Below the pieces are notes generated by a model. It saw nothing but the letters and a program-made list of their open reading frames with translations, was not told the DNA's origin and made no database searches. From contig NZ_PPXQ01000021.1 of assembly GCF_004798585.1 (NCBI RefSeq), positions 1 through 64,000 of the forward strand: DNA of 64,000 nucleotides, read 5' to 3'. Positions 54,250 to 61,828 of this stretch are shown in pieces. The DNA comes from Massilia sp. Mn16-1_5 (GTDB lineage Bacteria; Pseudomonadota; Gammaproteobacteria; Burkholderiales; Burkholderiaceae_D). Every line of letters begins with the position of its first letter. Within the stretch, counting starts at the first letter, position 1. The translations under genes were made by a program, and so were the position numbers.

Positions 54250-55245
54250 TTACAGCTTCACGATTTTCTGCTCGATCGCCCCGAATACCGATTTCCCCTT
54301 CTCGTCCAGCATCTCGATCCGCACCGTATCGCCAAAGCGCAGGAAAGGCGTACTCGCCTCGCCGTCGGCGATGGTCTCGCGATTGCGGGCGTCGAGCAGG
54401 CAGGCATCGCCCGCCGCCACCGCCCCGCGTCCGCTCTTTTCCCGGTTCGATACCGGCCCCGCCCCGACGATGCTGCCGGCGCGCAGGCGGCGCGTCTTGC
54501 ACAGGTGGGCGGCCAGTTGCGGGAAATTGAAGGCCATGTCGGCGCCGGCGTCCGGCTGGCCGAGCACGTTGCCGTTCAGGCTGCATTTCAGGCGCAGGTG
54601 CAGCTTGCCGCCGCGCCAGGCGTCGCCGAGTTCGTCCGGCGTCAGCGCCACCGGCGAAAAAGCGGTGGCCGGTTTCGACTGCAGCAGGCCGCCCCTGGCC
54701 AGTTCGTCCGGTATCAAGCGGCGCAGGCCGATGTCATTCACGAGCATGAGCAGGCGGATGCGCCCGTGCGCCTCGTCCGGCGTCGCGCCGGCCGCCACGT
54801 CGTCGAACACGGCGGCCACGCCGGCACCGACATCGATGCCCCACTCTTCATGGGCCAACTGGACCTCGTCGCAGGGGCCGAGCAGGTCTCCGGCCGCGCC
54901 CTGGTACAGCGCCGGCTCTTCCGGCAGCCACGGCGGCGGCTCGGCGCCGCGTGCGCGGTAGTCGAGCTCGAGATGGCGCGGCCAGGCCGCGCCGATGGCC
55001 CAGCCATGGGCGCGCGGCAGCGGCGCCATGCACTGTGCCGGATCGAAGTCGAAGGCACGCCGGGCCTGACCGGCGTTCAATTGCTCGTAGAGGGCGTCGA
55101 GCTGGGGCGCGATGAAGGCCCAATCGTCGAGCGCGGCCTGCAGGGTCGGGGCGATGGCGTCGGCCATGTGCGCGGTTTTGAGGTCGCGCGCGACGACGGC
55201 GAGCTGGCCGTCGCGGCTTCCATCCTTGATGCTTGCAAGTTTCAT
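54250..55245 (-). CDS. Fumarylacetoacetate hydrolase-family protein lacking two metal ligands
   Basis: FAH-family enzymes cleave C-C bonds or hydrate/decarboxylate beta-keto acids using a divalent metal held by Asp and Glu residues. The 331-residue product matches the proteobacterial family along its length (MLVNDIGLRRLIPDELARGG, SKPATAFSPVALTPDELGDA, KLHLRLKCSLNGNVLG, FNFPQLAAHLCKTRRLRAGS, VSNREKSGRG). Where relatives carry IDFEAEVA, this one reads IDVGAGVA (residues 137-144), replacing both expected ligand glutamates (positions 140 and 142) with glycine. Other candidate ligands (D66/D68, D171) remain. It may be inactive or have a changed role. Confidence 0.82.
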   Translation of the reverse strand: MKLASIKDGSRDGQLAVVARDLKTAHMADAIAPTLQAALDDWAFIAPQLDALYEQLNAGQARRAFDFDPAQCMAPLPRAHGWAIGAAWPRHLELDYRARGAEPPPWLPEEPALYQGAAGDLLGPCDEVQLAHEEWGIDVGAGVAAVFDDVAAGATPDEAHGRIRLLMLVNDIGLRRLIPDELARGGLLQSKPATAFSPVALTPDELGDAWRGGKLHLRLKCSLNGNVLGQPDAGADMAFNFPQLAAHLCKTRRLRAGSIVGAGPVSNREKSGRGAVAAGDACLLDARNRETIADGEASTPFLRFGDTVRIEMLDEKGKSVFGAIEQKIVKL

Positions 55246-55295
55246 TGGCGGAAGATTGCTGTCGAAGCCGCCATTCTAGTGCAGCGCAGCCAGGT

Positions 55296-56351
55296 TCAGA
55301 ACGTGGCGAGTACGCCCAGCCCGATCGACCGCTGGAAATAGTTATAGTCGATCAGGCTTTGCCCATAGCCGGCGAAAGCCTGGGCATACCCCTTGACGTT
55401 GCCCGCCAAGGGGAAGGCCCAGCTGGCCTGGATGGCACCACGGCTGGTGTGGAAGTTGTACCGCAGCGTGGACGCATAGATGTGGCCATCGCGACGGTAG
55501 GCCAGCGCCAGGTCGCCGCGGCCCATGTAGTCGACGATATCAGGATTGTCGTCGTCGCTTTCGCTCAAGCGCTTCCAGGCACGCGCGGTGGCCGAAAAGC
55601 CATCCTTTTCGATCCCGAGCTGGGCATAGAGGCGGTTCCAGCTGCGCGACAGCGTACCCGACTGGCCGTTCGACTGGTGGTTGAGTCCCAGGCCCGCATG
55701 GGTTAGCTTGAAACCGCCAAGCTCATAGCCGAGCGGCGCGATCGCCATCAGCTCCGGCTGGTAATTCGTTTCACGGAACGGGCTGGATGCCTCGCTGTTG
55801 GCCGCCTGCCAGAAGCTGTTCTGGGTGTAGCCGAACCACAAGTCCACCGGCTTGCCAAACGCGCCTTCCAGCATCTTCATTTTGAAACTGAGCTGGAAAG
55901 CCAGTTCACTCTTCGACAGACTGGCCTCGTTGTCGTTGAGGTCACGATAAGGCAGGTAGGGCGTCTCGTTGGGACGGCGGGAATAGGTGGCGATCAGGTA
56001 GCTGGCGTGGTGCGGACGGAACTTGAAGACGCCGCGCTGGTAAGGCTGATCCAGCTCCCAGTGGTCGAGCTGGCTGAATCTGGCGCTGCTCTCGGCCGAG
56101 GGCTGCGCGGTCACGACAGGGACCGTTGCCACCTCCGGCGCGGCGCCCGGGACCGGAGCCGGGTTGACGACCACGGCCGCTTCGGTACGTGGCGCCGGGG
56201 TCGCGGCCAGCTTGTCGAAGCAGGCCAGGCGCGTCACGTTATCGGTGATGTTGGCGCAGTCGGACAACAGCTTGGGGGCATCTTGCGCCATGGCGTTGGC
56301 GGCGACCAGCAGGGGAAGGGACAGCAGGAGGGGGCGGTAGGAATACGGCAT
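55296..56351 (-). CDS. pldA: Outer-membrane phospholipase A1 PldA
   Basis: PldA is a calcium-dependent outer-membrane beta-barrel hydrolase that removes misplaced phospholipids from the outer leaflet. The 351-residue product has a signal peptide (cleavage near AMA|Q, residue 22), a proline-rich linker (about 50-90) after a short Cys-containing segment (DCANITDNVTRLACFDKL), and the barrel. The catalytic set is present in LNHQSNGQSGTLSRSWNR: H225, S227 and N239, with spacing identical to the E. coli H142/S144/N156. It lies 50 bp from the FAH-family gene. Confidence 0.93.
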   Translation of the reverse strand: MPYSYRPLLLSLPLLVAANAMAQDAPKLLSDCANITDNVTRLACFDKLAATPAPRTEAAVVVNPAPVPGAAPEVATVPVVTAQPSAESSARFSQLDHWELDQPYQRGVFKFRPHHASYLIATYSRRPNETPYLPYRDLNDNEASLSKSELAFQLSFKMKMLEGAFGKPVDLWFGYTQNSFWQAANSEASSPFRETNYQPELMAIAPLGYELGGFKLTHAGLGLNHQSNGQSGTLSRSWNRLYAQLGIEKDGFSATARAWKRLSESDDDNPDIVDYMGRGDLALAYRRDGHIYASTLRYNFHTSRGAIQASWAFPLAGNVKGYAQAFAGYGQSLIDYNYFQRSIGLGVLATF

Positions 56352-56561
56352 GGTGAACGGTCATCGGTTGCGAAAAAAACGTCTCTCGCGTCCGACTGCA
56401 GTTCTGCGCGCCGACCACGATCTGACGCGAGTCAATACGCATATTGCAATAAAACCGGCTTTGCGGTCGCACGCGACGCTTGCCGCCATTCGTTAACGCA
56501 AACCGAAGCGTAGCGCCCTGCATTCATGCGGGGCGACTCATTGCCTGCAGGCCTGCAACGT

Positions 56562-57284
56562 TTACGCCTGCGTCGGCACCAGCAACTCCAGCTGCGCCTG
56601 CTCCAGGAAACACCACTCGCCCTCTTTCAAACCCAGCGATTCCAGCGTCAATCCGCCAATCGCCGAGCGATGCAGCGCACTGCAATGGTTGCCGGCCGCA
56701 GCCAGCATGCGCTTGACCTGGTGGTACTTGCCCTGCTCGAGAACGATTTCGATGCCGTTCTCGCCGCGCGCCACGCAGGACACCGCGCGCAGCGGCGCCG
56801 GTTCGTCGTGCAGCTGCACGCCGTCCAGCAGTTGCTGCACCAGTTCGGGCGTCACCGGCTCGGCCGTGGTGGCCTGGTAGACCTTGGGCACGTGGCGCTT
56901 GGGCGAGGATTGGGCGTGGATGAAGGGGCCGTCGTCGGACATCAGCAGCAGCCCCGTCGTATCGTGGTCGAGGCGGCCGACCGGCTGCACGTCGCGCCAG
57001 GCGAACTGTTCCGGCAGCAGGGTCAGCACGCCGGGATGGTGGCTGGGTTTACGCGAACATTCGAAATTGGCCGGCTTGTACAGGGCAATGTAGACATGCT
57101 CGCGGTACACCCATTCTTCGTCGAAAACGGTCAGGACCAGGCCCTCGGTCTCCACGGCCAGTTTGTAGTTGTCGATGATCTCGCCGTTCACGGCGACGTC
57201 GCCGTCCTCGATCAGGGCGCGGCAATACTTGCGGGTACCGAAACCCTGCGATTGCAGGATACGGTCCAGGGATAATTTACTCAT
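56562..57284 (-). CDS. rsuA: RsuA-family rRNA pseudouridine synthase
   Basis: This enzyme family isomerises specific rRNA uridines; RsuA modifies U516 of 16S rRNA. The 240-residue product starts with an S4 RNA-binding domain (MSKLSLDRILQSQGFGTRKY then IEDGDVAVNGE), followed by the catalytic motif PVGRLDHDTTGLLLMSDDG (the Asp of GRLD is catalytic) and YHQVKRMLAAAGNHCSALHR. The start at 57284 is preferred; upstream ATGs add a basic tail without family support. RsuA, RluB, RluE and RluF share these motifs, so the exact target is not certain. Confidence 0.88.
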   Translation of the reverse strand: MSKLSLDRILQSQGFGTRKYCRALIEDGDVAVNGEIIDNYKLAVETEGLVLTVFDEEWVYREHVYIALYKPANFECSRKPSHHPGVLTLLPEQFAWRDVQPVGRLDHDTTGLLLMSDDGPFIHAQSSPKRHVPKVYQATTAEPVTPELVQQLLDGVQLHDEPAPLRAVSCVARGENGIEIVLEQGKYHQVKRMLAAAGNHCSALHRSAIGGLTLESLGLKEGEWCFLEQAQLELLVPTQA

Positions 57285-57525
57285 GGGCGAGACTTTAACA
57301 GAAGGGCGAGCCTTCACCAAAGGCGAGCGACGCTTCACAAAAGGCGGGCGCGAAGCTGCCGTTGTTCTGTTTCCCCAAGGATCGAAACCTTGCGCTCGTT
57401 TGCGCTAGATCAATCGTAGCGGGAGATCCATTGATAGACTTCAACTCCATTAGGAATCGACCTACAGCGGGTCCGGATTTGATGAGGAATCGCTAGGATT
57501 AATTACTGGACAAGAAGAGGACAAC

Positions 57526-57807
57526 ATGCAAGCACTCAAGACCACGATTGATGCCGCCCTGCCCACCGTCGCGCCCTCGTCGCTGCGGGCTGCACGCCTG
57601 GCGCTGGCGCGCTCGCAGTGCGCCCAATTTCCGACCCGCCTGGCGCTGGCGCGCTGGACCAGCGGCGGCAACCTGCCTCACCTGTGCGGCAAGGGCAATC
57701 CGCCCCTGCGCGCCGCCTGGTTTGCCCGGGCACAGCGCGATTTCCAGGCCTGGCTCGAGAGTGGTGGTTTCGTGCAGCATGAAGACAAGGACGACAACGC
57801 TGCCTGA
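57526..57807 (+). CDS. Small conserved-looking protein of unknown function
   Basis: The 93-residue basic/helical protein is not recognised. It has an internal echo, ARLALARSQCAQFP then TRLALARWTSGG (residues 23-48), and a C-terminal acidic tail (HEDKDDNAA). Two cysteines lie at 32 and 54. An AGAGGA box precedes the ATG at good spacing and an intrinsic terminator follows 4 bp after the stop, so it is likely a genuine single-gene transcript. Confidence 0.65.
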   Translation: MQALKTTIDAALPTVAPSSLRAARLALARSQCAQFPTRLALARWTSGGNLPHLCGKGNPPLRAAWFARAQRDFQAWLESGGFVQHEDKDDNAA

Positions 57808-57811
57808 AAAT

Positions 57812-57843
57812 GAAAACGACGGCTTGCGCCGTCGTTTTCGTTC
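57812..57843 (+). terminator. Intrinsic terminator after the 93-residue gene
   Basis: A perfect 12-bp stem, GAAAACGACGGC at 57812-57823 and GCCGTCGTTTTC at 57828-57839, encloses a TTGC loop. The A and T runs within the stem allow action in both directions. The following 57844-58038 holds nothing I can assign. Confidence 0.85.
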
Positions 57844-58038
57844 CCGGGAGGGACTGTTACAGTGAGGAATTGAATTCTCTCGAAACCGCACGCATGCGGG
57901 GTAGTAGTGTCACCAGATTTTAACGATTGCGAACAGGTTGGCACGTGTTGTCGATCGCCCCTCCTGGAAAGAACTACAAGTATCACTATAGTCCATCTTA
58001 CGGAACATTCAAGAAGATATTGAGCAAGATCAGTTCAC

Positions 58039-59040
58039 TCAGTTTAACTTCGGCAGTGTGACGTGCGACATGGCCTTCATCGCGCCCTCGCCCACCGAGG
58101 CGCCAAATTTCTTCAAGACACGCTCCGGCAAGCCTTCATGCGCCGTGTAGTCGACGATGTCCTCGGCCTTGACGATGTCGCGCGCGACGGTGTCGACCGT
58201 GCCGAAACCGTCGGCCAGGCCCATCTCGACGGCCTTGGCGCCGGTCCAGTACAGGCCCGAGAACATTTCCGGCGTTTCCTTCAGGCGCGTGCCGCGGCCG
58301 GTGCGCACCACGGTGATGAATTGCTGGTGGATTTCGTTCAGCATCTCCTGGGCATGGGCGCGGTGCTTTTCCGACTGCGGGCTGAATGGATCGAGGAAGC
58401 CCTTATTGGCGCCGGCCGTCAGCAGGCGCCGCTCGACGCCCAGCTTTTCCATGGTGCCCGTAAAGCCGAAGCTGTCCATCAGTACGCCGACCGAGCCGAC
58501 GATACTTGCCTTGTTGACGTAGATGCGGTCGGCCGCGGCGGCAATGTAATAGCCGCCCGAGGCGCAGATCTCGTCGACCACGACATATAAGGGCTTGTCC
58601 GGATAGCCGCGCTTCAGGCGGCGGATTTCGTCGACGATGATGCCGGCCTGCACCGGGCTGCCGCCGGGACTGTCGATGCGCAGGACGACTGCCGCCGAAC
58701 CCGCGTCGGCGAAGGCCTTGTTCAATGAAGGGATGACATTATCGGCCGCACCGCTGCCTTCTGCCTCGATCTCGCCGTTAATTTCGATTAATGCGGTGTG
58801 ACGCCCCAGGTTTTCGTCGTCCCCGCCGCCCAGGCTGAGGTCGAAATAGGTCACCAGGCCGACCACCACCACGGCCAGGAAGGCCAGGCGGAAGAAAATG
58901 CTCCAGCGCCGTGCAGCACGCCGCTCCTTGATGGTGGCGAACACGAGCTTTTCAAGCGTCTCGCGCTCCCAGTTGCCCGCCGTGGGGTTGGCGTGGAACC
59001 GGTCTTCGCTATCGCCCTCGTTCTTGATGTTGTCGCTCAT
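58039..59040 (-). CDS. sppA: Signal peptide peptidase SppA
   Basis: SppA is a membrane-anchored Ser/Lys peptidase that degrades cleaved signal peptides. The 333-residue product is the short single-domain form, with a membrane anchor at about 48-66 (FFRLAFLAVVVVGLVTYF). The motif CASGGYY holds nucleophile S161, and ANKGFLDPF holds the general-base K213. Their 52-residue separation equals that of B. subtilis SppA (S147/K199). It is 51 bp downstream of the Rieske gene in a minus-strand housekeeping run. Confidence 0.94.
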   Translation of the reverse strand: MSDNIKNEGDSEDRFHANPTAGNWERETLEKLVFATIKERRAARRWSIFFRLAFLAVVVVGLVTYFDLSLGGGDDENLGRHTALIEINGEIEAEGSGAADNVIPSLNKAFADAGSAAVVLRIDSPGGSPVQAGIIVDEIRRLKRGYPDKPLYVVVDEICASGGYYIAAAADRIYVNKASIVGSVGVLMDSFGFTGTMEKLGVERRLLTAGANKGFLDPFSPQSEKHRAHAQEMLNEIHQQFITVVRTGRGTRLKETPEMFSGLYWTGAKAVEMGLADGFGTVDTVARDIVKAEDIVDYTAHEGLPERVLKKFGASVGEGAMKAMSHVTLPKLN

Positions 59041-59091
59041 GACGGTGTTTTTAGCCCCGTGAAGTAAAAGTTGGCTCGATGGTTTGCTCGA

Positions 59092-59481
59092 TCAATTGTC
59101 CGCCGGCTTGTCGGCGGCCGGAGCGACCCGCTCGTCCGGTTGCCAATACACCTTGCCGTCGGCTTCGCGCACGCCGATCGGGCGCAGCTTGCCACCGCGG
59201 CAAGGGCCGCCCGCGCAGGCGCCGGTGTCGGGCCGGTAGACCGCGCCGTGGGTCGCGCACATCAGGTATTCGCCGCCGGACTCGAAGAACTGGCCCTGCA
59301 CCCAGTCCAGTTCGATCGGCACGTGCGCGCAACGGTTCAGGTAAGCGTAGGCCTTACCCCGGTAGCGGACGGCGAAGCCGCTGGCCGCCTCGCCGAAGAC
59401 GGTCACCGGAAAGCGCACACCCTCCCCGCCGTCGACCAGCGCCTCCGACGCGCAGATCAGGACCTCGGCCATGGACGTCAT
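59092..59481 (-). CDS. Rieske [2Fe-2S] ferredoxin-like protein
   Basis: The 129-residue soluble protein carries a Rieske cluster site: NRCAHVPIELDW (Cys and His) and LMCATHGAVYRPDTGACAGG (second CxxH). This matches small Rieske proteins that act as electron carriers or as stand-alone domains. It lacks a signal peptide and membrane segment. It overlaps the phosphatase gene by 4 bp and belongs to the conserved rluC-gph-Rieske-sppA neighbourhood of Burkholderiales; partner enzyme unknown. Confidence 0.9.
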   Translation of the reverse strand: MTSMAEVLICASEALVDGGEGVRFPVTVFGEAASGFAVRYRGKAYAYLNRCAHVPIELDWVQGQFFESGGEYLMCATHGAVYRPDTGACAGGPCRGGKLRPIGVREADGKVYWQPDERVAPAADKPADN

Positions 59482-60137
59482 GCGTACTCGGCCAGCCAGG
59501 CGTGCAGCTCGACCGCCGTCTTGGCCGAATACAGGGGACGGCAGGCTTGCAGCTGGTCGACCGGATGGGCGCCGTATTCGACGGCGATGCCGGCCGCGCC
59601 CGCGTTCTTTGCCATCAGCAAGTCGTGGGTGGTGTCCCCGATCATGACGGTGCGCCGCATGTCCTGGCCCAGTTCGCGCGTCAATTCCTGCAGCATGGCC
59701 GGATGCGGCTTGGAAAAGGTTTCGTCAGCACAACGGGTGGCGTCGAACATCGACAGCAGCCCGGCCGCATTCAGGGCCCGGTTCAGTCCGACCCGGCTCT
59801 TGCCGGTGGCCACCGCCAGGAAGTAGCCCTGCTGCGAAAGTTCGGTCAACATCTCGCGAACTCCTTTGAACAGCACCAGTTCGTGGTCTTTCGTCAGGAA
59901 GTGATAACGGTAACGCTCGACCATGCGCGGGTACAGCGCGGGCGCCATGTCGGGCACCGCGGCCTGCATCGCTTCGGGCAGGGCCAGGCCGATGACGTGG
60001 GAAGCGGCCTCGTCACTTGGTACCGGCAGGCCGACGTCGCGGGCGGCCGCCTGGATGCACTTGACGATGGCGACCGTGCTGTCCATCAGCGTACCGTCCC
60101 AGTCGAACACGATCAGATCAAATTGCTTTCTTGGCAT
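59478..60137 (-). CDS. gph: HAD-family phosphatase, phosphoglycolate phosphatase-like (Gph)
   Basis: The 219-residue HAD hydrolase has nucleophile motif FDWDGTLMDSTVAIV (first Asp of DWDGT), motif II VATGKS, the motif III lysine in FSKPHPAML and motif IV MIGDTTHDLLMAKNAG. Cap subclass I and length fit phosphoglycolate phosphatase, although other small phosphoesters are possible substrates. It lies between rluC and the Rieske gene. Confidence 0.85.
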   Translation of the reverse strand: MPRKQFDLIVFDWDGTLMDSTVAIVKCIQAAARDVGLPVPSDEAASHVIGLALPEAMQAAVPDMAPALYPRMVERYRYHFLTKDHELVLFKGVREMLTELSQQGYFLAVATGKSRVGLNRALNAAGLLSMFDATRCADETFSKPHPAMLQELTRELGQDMRRTVMIGDTTHDLLMAKNAGAAGIAVEYGAHPVDQLQACRPLYSAKTAVELHAWLAEYA

Positions 60138-60188
60138 GTCTCCCGGCTGCGTGCCGGCTCCTCTTGTTGTTCGGATGGTGGACAGACA

Positions 60189-61169
60189 TCAATTCAATGC
60201 TTGCCCTAAGCTTAACAAGAAACGGTCGCATTCCGCTGGCAGAGGTGCCTGCAGCGTCATCGGCTTGCCCGTTTCCGGATGCGTAAACGCGATTTTATAG
60301 GCGTGCAGGAACATGCGCCGCAATGCGCCGCGGTTTTCGGCGGCCTTCTGCAGTTGCTTGTTCAGGGCGAAATCGCCGTACTTCTCGTCGCCGAGGATGG
60401 GGAAGCCCGACGATGCCAGATGAACGCGGATCTGGTGGGTACGTCCCGTTTTCAGTTCCGCTTCCAGCAAGGCAAAACCTTCCCATTTGCGCAGCAGGTT
60501 GAAAATCGTGTGCGATTCCATCCCGCCTGCCTGCACCACGACGCGGCGTTCACCATCCGGCGTCGAAAACTTATGCAGCGGCAATTTTACGTGCTGGCGC
60601 TTATTCACCCAGTCGCCGGCCACCGCGGCCAGGTAACGTTTATCCGTATGGCCGTCGCGCATTTGCTCGTGCAAATTGGTGAGCGCCGAACGCTTTTTCG
60701 CCAGTAAGAGCAAACCCGAGGTTTCGCGGTCGAGCCGGTGCACCAGTTCCAGGAATTTCGCGTCCGGCCGTGCCGCGCGCAATTGTTCGATCACGCCATA
60801 CGACACGCCCGAACCGCCATGCACGGCCACGCCGGCCGGCTTGTCGATCACGAGCAGGTGGTTGTCCTCGTGGACGATCTTGAATTCGGCACCGGGGACG
60901 GGCGCGCTGCTGGTCTTTTCGGCAACACGGATCGGCGGAATGCGCACCAGGTCGCCCGCCGCCAGCCGGTAGAGCTGGTCGATGCGGCCCTTGTTGACCC
61001 GGACTTCGCCGGAACGCAGGATACGGTAGATGTGGCTTTTCGGAACGCCCTTGCAGACGCGCAGCAGGTAATTATCGATGCGCTGTCCGGCTTCTTCCTC
61101 GGTGATCGTGACGAAACTCGCTGCCAATGCCTGTGATGAAGGGGGAACAACATCGTTTTGCATCTTCAT
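60189..61169 (-). CDS. rluC: 23S rRNA pseudouridine synthase RluC
   Basis: RluC modifies uridines 955, 2504 and 2580 (E. coli numbering) of 23S rRNA. From the ATG at 61169 the product has 326 residues, with an S4 domain (QRIDNYLLRVCKGVPKSHIY) and the catalytic segment ELVHRLDRETSGLLLLAKKR (Asp in HRLDRET), then LLEAELKTGRTHQIRVHLAS. An in-frame ATG at 61208 would extend it by 13 residues, but a likely promoter -10 at 61216-61211 puts the transcript start within that codon, so the later ATG is preferred. It diverges from rne, a common betaproteobacterial arrangement. Confidence 0.9.
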   Translation of the reverse strand: MKMQNDVVPPSSQALAASFVTITEEEAGQRIDNYLLRVCKGVPKSHIYRILRSGEVRVNKGRIDQLYRLAAGDLVRIPPIRVAEKTSSAPVPGAEFKIVHEDNHLLVIDKPAGVAVHGGSGVSYGVIEQLRAARPDAKFLELVHRLDRETSGLLLLAKKRSALTNLHEQMRDGHTDKRYLAAVAGDWVNKRQHVKLPLHKFSTPDGERRVVVQAGGMESHTIFNLLRKWEGFALLEAELKTGRTHQIRVHLASSGFPILGDEKYGDFALNKQLQKAAENRGALRRMFLHAYKIAFTHPETGKPMTLQAPLPAECDRFLLSLGQALN

Positions 61170-61210
61170 TTGGACTGTCTTCCCAGAAATTCTCTCTAAG
61201 TCCTTCATTT

Positions 61211-61239
61211 TGAATATATAATCGACAGGCGGCGGTCAA
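61211..61239 (-). promoter_or_regulatory. Probable sigma-70 promoter for rluC
   Basis: On the minus strand 61239-61234 is TTGACC and 61216-61211 is TATTCA, separated by exactly 17 bases. Start of transcription would fall near 61204, giving a leader of about 35 bases before the ATG at 61169. Confidence 0.5.
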
Positions 61240-61828
61240 ACCTCTGCAGGTGTAAGAATTAAAACGATATTTTACACAGGGGCGCGCTCCATCGGCCCCG
61301 CTGGCATGCAAATTCGATGGAAAAAACGTGTACGCACATTCCTGCGTGGATCAGGGTTGCACCGCAGTTGTAATCGGATCGCGCGCAGGAGTGCCGGATT
61401 GGATTGTTTGGAACTGTAAGGATAAGTACCGGAAAGCTCGGCTCACCGAGCTCGCCGGTTGATGGTGTCGATAACGCTTGTCGTTTCGCCGGCCGTTGCA
61501 AGCGTCATCCTGCAGGCTTTTCGGGACAAGGCTGATTACATCGCCTGTCATCGAAGTCCAGGTTGGTATGCTGCATTCGGTCTGGCTGGTTTTGCGCGCA
61601 TTGCCCCCACCCTGTCGTGCCCCTCGGGATGAGCGGCCCAGGTACGGCGTGCCCTCGGCATGACGATCGACTCCATGCGCCCTGTTGCGGCAGCGAGCTT
61701 TTGGCATCGCTTTGCCGCACGCCCGGGCATACACCCCCTCCAGCTTTCCCCTCCCGCGTATGTCCCTGTAGTTGCGCCGCCCTGGCAAGGCGGCATGGAA
61801 CGGCCCACGGGTCGCGGAGTCTATAAAA
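61240..61828 (+). other. Long leader/intergenic region upstream of rne
   Basis: About 590 bp without a supportable gene separates the rluC promoter from the rne start. Long 5' leaders that allow the enzyme to degrade its own message are known for rne in other proteobacteria. I see an imperfect hairpin GCTTG...CAAGC at about 61476-61503 but no clear rne promoter. Antisense open frames here are GC-driven shadows. Confidence 0.45.
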
